The notes under the pieces were generated by a model that made no database searches, was not told where the DNA came from, and worked only from the letters and a program-made list of their open reading frames with translations. Below, piece after piece: positions 48,534 through 56,921 of a DNA stretch of 64,000 nt. Position 1 is the stretch's first letter; every line of letters begins with the position of its first letter. Position numbers and translations under genes: made by a program. Source of the stretch: CALZJC01 sp963781065 (GTDB taxonomy: Bacteria; Acidobacteriota; Thermoanaerobaculia; Multivoradales; JAHEKO01); assembly GCA_963781065.1 (NCBI GenBank), contig CAWAET010000005.1:62001-126000 (forward strand). Reading direction: 5' to 3'.

Positions 48534-49981
48534 GCCGCCTCTTCGCGCGCCTCGGCGCCCTCGCGCTCGCGGTGGAGGTCGAGAAAGCTCTCGTGGTCGC
48601 TCAGCGCCTGAGCCATGTTGAAGCCCTTGCGCAGCGCCTTCCAGGTGATCTTGCCGGTCGCCAGGCCCAGCGCCAGCTTGGCGTAGAACCTCACCTTGCC
48701 GCGGTTCTTGAAGAAGACCTGGCGCGACCAGGCCCACAGCCCGGCGACCTCTTTGTAGAACTCATCCAGCGGCAGCTTGGTCGGCAGGACGGTGTGGAAG
48801 AGGTCGTAGATGCGCCAGTCGTAGGTGGCCACTTCCTCCTTGACCTCGTCCCAGAGGTCGGTGCCGGGCAGCGGCGTCAGCACGGTGAAGCCGGCGTTGT
48901 AGGTCGCGGTCTGGTCCATCCAACGCTTCAGCCGGTCGAAGTCCTCGCGGTCCCAGTCGGGATCGACGATCATCGTGCAGTTGTAGCCGACGCCCAGCTC
49001 CTTGAGGATCTCGATGGCGCGCAGGTTGTTCGCGGCGCTGTTCGACTTGTTGACCGAGGCCAGGCCGGCGTCGTCGACCTTCTCGATGCCGAGGAAGACC
49101 GTCAGGTAGCCCAGGTCGCGCCACTGCTCGATGACGTGCGGGAACTTGCAGACGATGTCGGTGCGGGTCTGCACCCAGAACGACTTGCGGATCCCCGAGG
49201 CCTGGATCGCCTTGCCGATCTCGGTGCAACGCCGCATGTCCATCCAGAAGATGTCGTCGGTGATGAAGACGTTCGGCGCCCGAATCTGCGACAGCTCCTG
49301 GACCACCCGCTCGGCGGATTTCTGGCGAAAGGTGCTCTCGTGGAACTTCCAGACCGAGCAGAAGTTGCACTTGAACGGGCAGCCGCGGGCGGTCTCGAGC
49401 AACGCCGTCGGCCGCTTGAACTGCTGGTAGTAGTGGTCGGCGTAGTGGTCCGTCAGGTGGCGGGCCGGCAGCGGCATCTCGTCGAGGTGGTGGCGGTCGG
49501 GCGGCGGGCCGGTATGGCGCTGGCCGGCCGGGGTGTTGAGCACCAGGCCCGGCGCCTGGCGCAGGTCGCCGCCGCGGTCCACCGCGTCCACCAGCGCCGG
49601 GAAGACGTCCTCGCCGTCGCCTTGTGCCACCGCGTCGAAGCACGGATCCTGGAACCAGACGGGGTCGCGCGACGCGTCGTGCCCGCCGACGACGACGAAC
49701 GCCTCGGGCAGCACCCGCTTGATCGCCCGCGCCACCTTGCGCGCCTGGAAGCGCTCGCTGGTGAAGTTGCACTGGACGCCGACCACCCGCGGCTCGAAGG
49801 CGCGGGTCTTGGCGATCGCCCGCTCCTCGCCGTCGATCCGCGCGTCGATGATCATGCAGTCGTGCCCGTCCGGCTCGAGGGCGCCGGCCAGGCAGGTCAG
49901 CCCCAGCGGCTCGACCATGACCATCATGTCGAGCCCCAGGGTGCCGCCCGCGTTGGGCGGCTTGATCAGTGCGACTTTCAT
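48530..49981 (-). CDS. Cobalamin-binding radical SAM enzyme, HpnR-like
   Basis: A 483-residue class B-type radical SAM protein. Residues 1-145 are a B12-binding Rossmann domain (MKVALIKPPN, VVVGGHDASRDPVWFQDPCFDAVAQGDGEDVFPALVDAV). The cluster motif is CPFKCNFC (Cys201, Cys205, Cys208). Further stretches (VFITDDIFWMDMRRCTEIG, SFWVQTRTDIVCKFP, FLGIEKVDDAGL, MIVDPDWDREDFDRLKRW, LFHTVLPTKLPLDEFYKEV) strongly recall the hopanoid C-3 methylase HpnR. Methyl transfer to an unreactive carbon is therefore plausible. No hopanoid genes are adjacent; instead, an ACP and ketosynthase lie divergently 142 bases away, so a fatty-acyl or polyketide-like lipid could be the substrate. A C-terminal helical region (about 400-470) completes it. 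Confidence 0.75.
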   Translation of the reverse strand: MKVALIKPPNAGGTLGLDMMVMVEPLGLTCLAGALEPDGHDCMIIDARIDGEERAIAKTRAFEPRVVGVQCNFTSERFQARKVARAIKRVLPEAFVVVGGHDASRDPVWFQDPCFDAVAQGDGEDVFPALVDAVDRGGDLRQAPGLVLNTPAGQRHTGPPPDRHHLDEMPLPARHLTDHYADHYYQQFKRPTALLETARGCPFKCNFCSVWKFHESTFRQKSAERVVQELSQIRAPNVFITDDIFWMDMRRCTEIGKAIQASGIRKSFWVQTRTDIVCKFPHVIEQWRDLGYLTVFLGIEKVDDAGLASVNKSNSAANNLRAIEILKELGVGYNCTMIVDPDWDREDFDRLKRWMDQTATYNAGFTVLTPLPGTDLWDEVKEEVATYDWRIYDLFHTVLPTKLPLDEFYKEVAGLWAWSRQVFFKNRGKVRFYAKLALGLATGKITWKALRKGFNMAQALSDHESFLDLHREREGAEAREEAA

Positions 49982-50122
49982 CGTGATTCCGCCAGAGAAG
50001 ACGATTCTATGTCAACCGCCGTCGGCGCCCCCGGGCCGACGGCAGTTGCCGGCCGTCCACGGAGGCAGCTCCGCCGCATCGGAGATGCGCCGCCGGCCCC
50101 CGGGCGCGATATCCTCGCCAGG

Positions 50123-50407
50123 ATGAACGACAGCCTGTCGATCGAGCACCGCGTCATTGCCGCCATCGCCCGCTCGAAGCGCGTCGAGGCCGACACGATC
50201 GGCCCCGAGACCACCTTCGAGGAGCTCGGCATGGACTCGCTCGACGCCATCGAGCTGCTCTTCGAGATCGAGGAGGAGTTCGACCTGACGGTCGAGGACG
50301 ACGCGGTCCAGGGCAAGGAGACCGTCGGCCAGGTGATCGAGGCGTTGCGCCGGGCGCTGGCCGAGAAACCCGACGCCGGCGGCGATGCGACGGCCGGGGA
50401 GGAGTAG
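50123..50407 (+). CDS. Acyl carrier protein
   Basis: A 94-residue acidic ACP. The phosphopantetheine serine is Ser39 in EELGMDSLDAIELLFEIEEEFD, and TVGQVIEALRRAL forms helix IV. It carries acyl chains for the ketosynthase 3 bases downstream. The C-terminal 12 residues are Gly/Asp/Glu-rich and lie in phase with the next gene. Divergent from the radical SAM gene, with which it shares a 141-base upstream region. Confidence 0.9.
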   Translation: MNDSLSIEHRVIAAIARSKRVEADTIGPETTFEELGMDSLDAIELLFEIEEEFDLTVEDDAVQGKETVGQVIEALRRALAEKPDAGGDATAGEE

Positions 50408-50410
50408 CCG

Positions 50411-51631
50411 CTGCCGCAACGCCGGGTAGCCGTCACCGGCATCGGCGTCGTCTCGGCGCTGGGCGCCGACCGCGACGCCTTCTGGTCCGCCCTGGCGGCC
50501 GGCCGGCCGGGCCTCGAGCCGATCACCGCGGTCGACACCGCGCGGCTCAACTTCAGCCGCGGCGGCGAGGCGCGCGACTTCCGCCCCGAGGAGCACCTCG
50601 ACGACGGGCTGCGCCACCTCGCCGACCGCTTCGCCCAGATGACCGTCGTCAGCGCCCGCGAGGCGGCGGCCGACGCCGGCCTGGCGCCGGGCGAGCTCGG
50701 CGGCGAGCGCTGCGCGGTGGTGACCGGCTCGTGCGTGGGCGGCCAGACCAGCGAGGACGAAGCCTTCGTGCGGCTCTACCGCGAGGGCCGGCCGCGGGTC
50801 CACCCGCTGAGCGTGCCGCGGATCATGGCCAACGCCGGCGCCAGCCTGGTGTCGATGGACCTCGGCATCGAGGGGCCGGGGTTCACCCTGTCGACCGCCT
50901 GCTCCTCCGCCAACCACGCCCTCGGCCAGGCGCTGTGGATGATCCGCGCCGGGGTGGTCGACCGCGCCGTGGCCGGCGGCGGCGAGGCGCCCTTCAGCTA
51001 CGGCAACCTGGTGGCCTGGAACGCCATGCGGGTGGTCTCGGCCGACACCTGCCGGCCGTTCGCGGCCGACCGTAGCGGCATGATCCTGGGCGAGGGGGCG
51101 GCGATGCTGGTGCTCGAGGAGGCCGCCGCCGCCCGCGCCCGGGGCGCCCGTATCTACGCCGAGCTGGCCGGCTGCGGCATGTCGTGCGACGCCCACCACA
51201 TCACCCAGCCGTCACGAGAGGGGCCGAGCCGGGCGATGGCGGCGGCGCTCGCCGACGCCGGACTGGCGCCGCCCGAGATCGGCTACGTCAACGCCCACGG
51301 CACCGGCACCCAGGCCAACGACGCCACCGAGGCGGCGGCGATCCGCGGCGTCTTCGGCGCCCACGCCGACCGGCTGGCGGTGAGCTCGACCAAATCGATG
51401 CACGGCCACGCCCTGGGCGCCGCCGGAGCGCTCGAGGCGGCGGCGACCGTGCTGGCCATCGCCCGCGGGCTGCTGCCGCCGACCGCCAACTTCACCACCG
51501 CCGACCCCGAGTGCGACCTGGACGTGGTGCCCAACCAGGCGCGCGCCGCCTCGGTCGGGGCGGCGCTGTCCAACTCCTTCGCTTTCGGCGGCCTGAACGC
51601 GGTGCTGGCGTTCCGCGCCTGGCCGGGCTAG
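50411..51631 (+). CDS. Beta-ketoacyl-ACP synthase II-type (probable CTG start)
   Basis: A KAS I/II-family condensing enzyme of about 406 residues: VAVTGIGVVSALG at the start, nucleophile Cys164 in STACSSANHALG, and two catalytic histidines in VNAHGTGTQAND (His296) and KSMHGHALGAAGA (His333). The family N-terminus begins right after the ACP stop, and no ATG, GTG or TTG lies between that TAG (50405-50407) and VAVTGIG. The CTG at 50411 sits 6 bases behind GGGGAGGAG, an excellent ribosome site, so CTG initiation is likely. Both genes share the same frame, so UAG readthrough would make an ACP-KS fusion. An internal ATG at 50639 would delete essential structure. Role: chain elongation of a special fatty acyl or polyketide. 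Confidence 0.85.
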   Translation: MPQRRVAVTGIGVVSALGADRDAFWSALAAGRPGLEPITAVDTARLNFSRGGEARDFRPEEHLDDGLRHLADRFAQMTVVSAREAAADAGLAPGELGGERCAVVTGSCVGGQTSEDEAFVRLYREGRPRVHPLSVPRIMANAGASLVSMDLGIEGPGFTLSTACSSANHALGQALWMIRAGVVDRAVAGGGEAPFSYGNLVAWNAMRVVSADTCRPFAADRSGMILGEGAAMLVLEEAAAARARGARIYAELAGCGMSCDAHHITQPSREGPSRAMAAALADAGLAPPEIGYVNAHGTGTQANDATEAAAIRGVFGAHADRLAVSSTKSMHGHALGAAGALEAAATVLAIARGLLPPTANFTTADPECDLDVVPNQARAASVGAALSNSFAFGGLNAVLAFRAWPG

Positions 51632-51643
51632 CGGCGCCGCGGC

Positions 51644-53746
51644 TCAGCCTCCGGCCGGCTCGGCCTCGCCCTCGCTCTCCGTCTCCAGCCCGTAGTCCAG
51701 CTCGGGCGCCGGCGGCTCGCCCCCCGGGCCCATCAGGTAGTGCTCGAGCCAGCGCACCGCGCGCAGGCTGTAGTCGAGCCGCGCCGCGGCCTTGCGGTTG
51801 CCGTGGTGCTCTCCCGGGTAGATGACGTAGCGCACCGGCGTCTGGCCGAGGATCTTGAGGAAGCGGTAGAGCACCAGCGACTGCGATGGGTGCACCCGCG
51901 AATCGGCGTCGCCGCCAAGGATCAGCAGCGGCGTCCGCGCCTGCTCGACCCAGTAGATCGGGCTGCGCTCGAGGTGCAGCTGCCAGTTCTCCCACGGCCA
52001 GCGCCGGGCGTGGACCGAGTAGAGCTCCACCGGGATGTCGCTGGTGCCGAGCTTCGAGACCTGGTCGCTGATGCCGACGAACATGACGCCGGCGGCGAAG
52101 CGCTCGCTGTGGCGGGTCGAGCTCCAGGCGGTGGCATAGCCGCCGTAGGAGCCGCCGGTCACCCCGACCCGGTCCCGGTCGACCAGGCCGGCGGCGATCA
52201 GGTGGTCGACCGCGTCGATCAGGTCGTCGAACTCCTTGCCCGCCGGGTCGGCCTGCGAGACCTTGGCAAAGTCGAGCCCGCGGCCGGTGGAGCCGCGGTA
52301 GTTGGGGTAGAAGACGGCGAAGCCGCGCGCCGCCAGCACCTGGCCGGGGCGCGAGTAGACGGTCAGCCAGCCGTTGGCAAAGTGCGCCTCGGGGCCGCCG
52401 TGAACGATGAGCACCAGCGGCACGCGCTCGCCCTCCGGGCGGTTGAGCGGCCGGATCAGCAGGCCCTGGAGGTCGAGGCCGTCGCGAGCTTCAAAGTCGA
52501 CCACCTCCTGGGGCGCCAGCCGGCGCTCGGCGAGCCAGGGGTTGGAGTCGGTGATCCGCAGCGGCTCGCCGCCTTCCGGCGACCAGCGGAACAGCTCGTC
52601 GGGATGCGCCGGGGTGCTGGCGGTAAGCGCCGCCGACCCGGCCGCCAGGTCGAGCCCGCTCCAGATCTCGCCGCCGGCGGCCAGCAGCGTCTGCGGCGCG
52701 CCGTCCAGCCGCTGGCGCTCGAGCGACCGCCCGACGCCGCGCGCGGCGACCCAGATCAGCGTCTCGGCGTCCTGCCAGGCGACCTGCTCGGCATCGGCCG
52801 GGATGCCCGGGTTGAGCTCGCGCGGCGCCCCGCCGGCCGCCTCGGCCACCATCAGCCGGCCCGGGATCGGGTCGTTGACGTCGATCCCGGCCAGAAGCGC
52901 CAGCTTCGCGCCGTCGGGGCTCCAGACCACCGCGCCCAGCTTGCCCGAGATGTCGATCCTGCCGGTCACCTCGCCGCTGGCGGCGTCCAGGACGTGCACG
53001 CGGCGCGCCATGTACTCGTCGTCGATCAGCGAGGTCGGCGCCAGCGCGACGGCGAGGCGGTCGCCGGCCGGACTCCAGGACAGCGCGCTGGCCGAGCCGT
53101 CGAGGGCGACGGCGCGGGGCTCGGCAAAGCCGTCGCCCTCGACCTCGGTCAACCACAGCTCGACCGGCCGCCACTCCTCCTCGAAGACGATCTGCTGGAA
53201 GCCCTTCTCCTCGAGCTCCTTCTGCTCCTCGTCTTCGGCGCGCCGGGCGAGGAAGGCCAGCCGCTTGCCGTCGGGCGAGAAGGCGTACTCGTCGATGCCG
53301 TCGCCGTAACCCAACAGCCGGCGCGCCTCGCCGCCGCCCACCGGGATCGCGTAGAGCGCATCGTGCTCGTCGTCGCCGCGCTTGGCGAGAAAGGTGATCG
53401 CCGAGCCGTCGGCCGTCCAGGCGATGTCGCCGACATGAACCTCGCCGGTGACGAAGGGCCGTGGCGGCCCCTCGCCGCCGCTCACCCAGAGCTCGCTCCA
53501 GGCGGAACCGTCCTCGCCCACGCCGGGCTCCCGTGGCACGATCCGGGTGTAGGCCACGCCGGCGCCGTCGGGCGAGACCCGGATCTCGTCGACGTAGCGC
53601 AGCCTGGCGACGTCGTGAACCGACATGCCGGGCAGCTCGTCCGCGTGAGCCGCCAAGGGCAGCATGATGATCGGCAGCAGGACGAGGGCCGCCAGGACCG
53701 GGATAGGCCACGCGGCCGCGGGACGGGTCGAGATCTTTTTCTTCAT
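51644..53746 (-). CDS. Exported S9-family prolyl oligopeptidase-like peptidase
   Basis: A 700-residue secreted peptidase with a signal sequence (WPIPVLAALVLLPIIMLPLAAHA). The N-terminal two thirds form a propeller of WD-like DPP repeats (GDIAWTADGSAITFLAKRGDDE, DEYAFSPDGKRLAFLARR, SALSWSPAGDRLAVAL). The C-terminal hydrolase domain has the nucleophile in GVTGGSYGGYAT (serine about residue 533), aspartate in ILGGDADSRVHPSQS and histidine in YPGEHHGNRKAA. It cleaves short peptides in the periplasm. A start at 53761 (MYHPAMKKK) is possible, but MKKK with its basic signal start is preferred. Confidence 0.9.
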   Translation of the reverse strand: MKKKISTRPAAAWPIPVLAALVLLPIIMLPLAAHADELPGMSVHDVARLRYVDEIRVSPDGAGVAYTRIVPREPGVGEDGSAWSELWVSGGEGPPRPFVTGEVHVGDIAWTADGSAITFLAKRGDDEHDALYAIPVGGGEARRLLGYGDGIDEYAFSPDGKRLAFLARRAEDEEQKELEEKGFQQIVFEEEWRPVELWLTEVEGDGFAEPRAVALDGSASALSWSPAGDRLAVALAPTSLIDDEYMARRVHVLDAASGEVTGRIDISGKLGAVVWSPDGAKLALLAGIDVNDPIPGRLMVAEAAGGAPRELNPGIPADAEQVAWQDAETLIWVAARGVGRSLERQRLDGAPQTLLAAGGEIWSGLDLAAGSAALTASTPAHPDELFRWSPEGGEPLRITDSNPWLAERRLAPQEVVDFEARDGLDLQGLLIRPLNRPEGERVPLVLIVHGGPEAHFANGWLTVYSRPGQVLAARGFAVFYPNYRGSTGRGLDFAKVSQADPAGKEFDDLIDAVDHLIAAGLVDRDRVGVTGGSYGGYATAWSSTRHSERFAAGVMFVGISDQVSKLGTSDIPVELYSVHARRWPWENWQLHLERSPIYWVEQARTPLLILGGDADSRVHPSQSLVLYRFLKILGQTPVRYVIYPGEHHGNRKAAARLDYSLRAVRWLEHYLMGPGGEPPAPELDYGLETESEGEAEPAGG

Positions 53747-53812
53747 GGCCGGATGATACAAGACCCCCGGCGGCCGGAACGCCGCCCGTCCGCACTGCTA
53801 CGCTCGCATTCC

Positions 53813-54700
53813 ATGTACGAGAAGAAGGTCGGCAAGGCCTACCTGCGCGGCTGTCTCAGGCAGTTGGTGGTCATGGCCGTGGGCGCCATCCTGGGCAGCG
53901 CCCTGGTGGGCAGCGTGCTGGTGCTGGTCGGCGACGGCGACATCGAGCCGCGCGGCCCTCGCTTCACCCTGGCCCTGGCCCTGCCCGCCATCTTCATCCT
54001 CTCGTTGCTGACGATCGGGGCGGTGTGGGTCTGGATCCGCGCTCGCCGGCTGGACCGGGCCTTCGTGCCGTGGCGTTTGCGCGGCCAACAGGCCGGAGCG
54101 GTGATGCGGTCCTGGCATGGCGAGATCGAGGGGCGGACCTTCAACGCGTGGTTCTATCGCGGGCCGACGATCGAGCTCTACCTGGGCTGCGTGCCGGCGA
54201 CGCGCGGGGCGATCCACCGCGGCGGCGCGCTGATCCGGGCGGTCGAACGCGCCTTGGGGTCGCGCGAGCCGCTGGCGCCGTCGCCGCTCGATCTCGACGG
54301 AGTCTCGGTCTACGCCGACGATCCGGCATGGATGCACCGGTTACTGGGCCGCAACGAGGCGCGTGAGGCGGTCACCGGCCTGCTGCGGGAGACACCGCGG
54401 GCCGCGGCCGGGGTCACGGTGGCGCCCAACGCCGTGCGCTACGTCCGCCGCTTTCAGCCGCTGACCGAGATGAGCGCCGACAACATGCGCCGCTGGGTCG
54501 GCCAACTCGGCATCCTGGCCGCCGCGGCGGACGCCATCGGCCCCTCCGCCGACCGGCTCGAGCCCAGCCGGCTCGAGGAGTGGGCGCGAACCGCGCGCGG
54601 CCGCTACCTCCGCTGGATCTTCCTCGGCCTCGGCCTGTTCCTGCTGCTAACGCTGGCGGCGCTGTTCGTCTTCAGCTGGTTCTTCGTCGGCCAGAGCTAG
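53813..54700 (+). CDS. Hypothetical membrane protein with two N-terminal and one C-terminal helix
   Basis: A 295-residue protein, not recognised. Helices near residues 17-42 (LVVMAVGAILGSALVGSVLVLVG), 53-73 (LALALPAIFILSLLTIGAVWVWI) and 266-290 (WIFLGLGLFLLLTLAALFVFSWFF) enclose a soluble domain that begins WRLRGQQAGAVMRSWHGEIEGRTFNAWFYRGPTIELYLGC. The TAG stop (54698-54700) is the first TAG of a palindromic-element fragment, and the gene converges on the PEGA/PDZ gene. Confidence 0.6.
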   Translation: MYEKKVGKAYLRGCLRQLVVMAVGAILGSALVGSVLVLVGDGDIEPRGPRFTLALALPAIFILSLLTIGAVWVWIRARRLDRAFVPWRLRGQQAGAVMRSWHGEIEGRTFNAWFYRGPTIELYLGCVPATRGAIHRGGALIRAVERALGSREPLAPSPLDLDGVSVYADDPAWMHRLLGRNEAREAVTGLLRETPRAAAGVTVAPNAVRYVRRFQPLTEMSADNMRRWVGQLGILAAAADAIGPSADRLEPSRLEEWARTARGRYLRWIFLGLGLFLLLTLAALFVFSWFFVGQS

Positions 54701-54722
54701 CCCGACCTTCTCGCCGGCTCTA
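54697..54722. repeat. End fragment of the CTAG-ended palindromic element
   Basis: CTAGCCCGACCTTCTC-G-CCGGCTCT (54697-54721) matches the left terminus of the 40652 element with one mismatch. It is shared by the stop codons of the two convergent genes, TAG at 54698-54700 on the plus strand and at 54722-54720 on the minus strand. Confidence 0.75.
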
Positions 54723-56921
54723 CTCGAACAGGGTCTCGAGGCGCGCCCTGGCGCGTGGCGCGACCAGCGGGCCGTCGTTGTGCTCGAGGCGGGCGCCGCC
54801 CTCCGCGGCGCGGCCGATCAGCCCGCGGGCGGTGTCGCGATAGGCGCCGGCATCGACCTCGAGCAGGGCGACTCCCAGCAGATAGTCGACGGTGCCCCGG
54901 CCGACGCCGGGCCCCTCAGGCGCGGCGATGCCCCGCAGCGCCTCGGCGGCCTGCCGCCACTCGCCGCTGCGCATCAGGATGACTCCCCGGTTGAGCCGCA
55001 CCAGCCAGCCTGGCGCCGAGGCCGCCGCGGCGGCCTCGAGGCTGGCCAGCCGCGCCGCCAGCGCCGGGTCCAGCGCCGAGGGGTCGCTCAGCGAGCCGAC
55101 CAGCGGGCTGGTGCCCACGATAAGCGTAGTCTGGCGCTCCCCGCTGGCGCCGGCGACCCGCAACGCCACCTCACCGCGGACCGGGAGCCCGGCGAGGCGT
55201 TCGACGAGCTGGCGCGCGGTGGCCACCGCCGCGCCGTCGACGGCACTGACGGCGTCGCCGGCGGCCAGCCCGGCGGCGGCCGCCGGCCCGGCCGGCTCCA
55301 CCCACAGAACCAGAGGCCCGCCGGCCGCGGACGAGTCGACGAAGCGCGCACCGACCCACGGCACGGCCAGCCGCAGCGGCCGGTCCAGCTCCGTGGCCAA
55401 CTCGTCGACACCGCCGCCGTCGGCCAGCGCCACCCGGCGCCGCGCCGGCCGGGTCGGGCCGGGCGCGGCCGACCACAGCCAGAGATCGGCCCGGCTGGCA
55501 TACAGATCGTCGGAGAGCACCGCCAGCAGGTAGGCCGAGCCGCCGAGGCCCCGGTCGAAGGCCGCTTGCAGCGCCTCCCAGTCCGGCGGCTCGGCGGCGC
55601 CCGTCCCGGCCGCCAGGCCGCGCAACAGCTCGCGATCGACGCCCGCCTCGCGCAGCAGCTCGAAGCCCCGCTCGGCCCGCTCGACCACCGCCCACTGCTC
55701 GAGCCGGCCGAGGCGCTCGGCCAGCTGAAGCTCGAGATCGGTCGCCGCCACCCGGTCACCGCCCAGCACGCCCAGCAGCATCAGGCCCGGCCGGAGACTG
55801 ACCTCGATCTCCAGCAGCTGCCGGTCCGCGAGCTCGAAGCTGCGCTCGAAAAGGCCCGCCGGGCCGGCCTCGACCCGCAGCTCGTGCGGGCCGGGCGGCA
55901 GCTCGAGCCGCAGATCCTGCCGCGCCTCGCCCGGTCCCGGCCGCGGCGCCCCATCGAGCACGACGCGGGCCGCTGCCGGCAGGCCCGAGATCGCCACCGT
56001 GCCGCGGCTCGGCTCGAGGGCGGCCGTTGGCAGCGAGTAGTCGGCGATCTCGGCGATCTCGACCCGCAGCTCCCGCGACCGGTAGCCCGGCTTGCGCAGG
56101 GTCAGCAGCTGGACCCCCGCTTCGAGCCCGTCGACCGCGAGCTCGGCCGAGGTCTCTCCCTCGCCGCCGTCCGGGCGCGGCTCGCTGACCGCCAGCACCT
56201 CGCCGCGATGGACCACCTCGACCCCGCTCGGCTGGGTGGCCAGCCGCACCACGGCGCTGGTCCGCTCCAGGGTCAGCTCGATCGGCACCGACTTGCCGGC
56301 GGCAACCGTCAGCGGCTGCTCGACCGCGGCGTAGCCGGACCGCCGAACCGCGAGCACCCGCTCGCCGGCCAGCACGCGACGCGGACCCGCGACCGGCCCC
56401 AGCGGCTCGCCGTCCAGGAACAGCTCGGCGTCGGGCGGCTCGATGAGCGCGTCCAGGACGCCGGTCTCGGCGTCGCGCACCTTGTTGAGCAGATCGGAGA
56501 GCTTGCGAGACACCGAGTAGCCGGCGGGCATCTCCCAGGCCGGCTCGAGACGCACGATCGTCCGCAGATCGTCCGCCGCCCCCTCCTCCTCGAGCAGGTT
56601 GAACCGCGCCTCGGCGCGGCGGAACAAGCTCAGATGCAGCCAGCCGGCCGCGCTCTCATCCAGCGTGCCTTCACCCCGCCGCCGCTCGAGCTGCAGGATG
56701 ATGCGGTCGTACAGCGGAATCGACTCCGACTGGTCGGCGGAGCGAAAGACCTCCTCGGCCTCCGCCAGCAGAGCCTCGATGTCCTCGCCCAGGTCCTCCT
56801 CGACGATCTCGGCCGCTACGGCGTTCTCGTCCGGAGGTTGCGCCGCGACCACCCCGGGCGCCAGCGGCGCCCAGGCCAGCAAGGCCAGCAGCATTCCGAG
56901 TTTGCGGATTCTCACCAGCAT
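54720..56921 (-). CDS. Exported PEGA- and PDZ-domain protein
   Basis: A 733-residue protein with a signal peptide (LGMLLALLAWAPLAPGVVAA). It has a helical/TPR-like start (about 25-150), then PEGA-type beta modules (ALIEPPDAELFLDGEPLGPVAGPRRVLAGERVLAVRRSGYAAVEQPL, and VAISGLPAAARVVLDGAPR), a TolB/CsgG-like receptor region (about 380-500, LQLAERLGRLEQWAVVERAE), and a PDZ-like module (LVLWVEPAGPAAAAGLAAGDAVSAVDGAAVATARQLVERL) near 555-620, before a helical end. These act as periplasmic anchors or sensors. The ATG follows the NHL gene's stop directly, so it is the third gene of a kinase-led operon. Confidence 0.75.
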   Translation of the reverse strand: MLVRIRKLGMLLALLAWAPLAPGVVAAQPPDENAVAAEIVEEDLGEDIEALLAEAEEVFRSADQSESIPLYDRIILQLERRRGEGTLDESAAGWLHLSLFRRAEARFNLLEEEGAADDLRTIVRLEPAWEMPAGYSVSRKLSDLLNKVRDAETGVLDALIEPPDAELFLDGEPLGPVAGPRRVLAGERVLAVRRSGYAAVEQPLTVAAGKSVPIELTLERTSAVVRLATQPSGVEVVHRGEVLAVSEPRPDGGEGETSAELAVDGLEAGVQLLTLRKPGYRSRELRVEIAEIADYSLPTAALEPSRGTVAISGLPAAARVVLDGAPRPGPGEARQDLRLELPPGPHELRVEAGPAGLFERSFELADRQLLEIEVSLRPGLMLLGVLGGDRVAATDLELQLAERLGRLEQWAVVERAERGFELLREAGVDRELLRGLAAGTGAAEPPDWEALQAAFDRGLGGSAYLLAVLSDDLYASRADLWLWSAAPGPTRPARRRVALADGGGVDELATELDRPLRLAVPWVGARFVDSSAAGGPLVLWVEPAGPAAAAGLAAGDAVSAVDGAAVATARQLVERLAGLPVRGEVALRVAGASGERQTTLIVGTSPLVGSLSDPSALDPALAARLASLEAAAAASAPGWLVRLNRGVILMRSGEWRQAAEALRGIAAPEGPGVGRGTVDYLLGVALLEVDAGAYRDTARGLIGRAAEGGARLEHNDGPLVAPRARARLETLFE

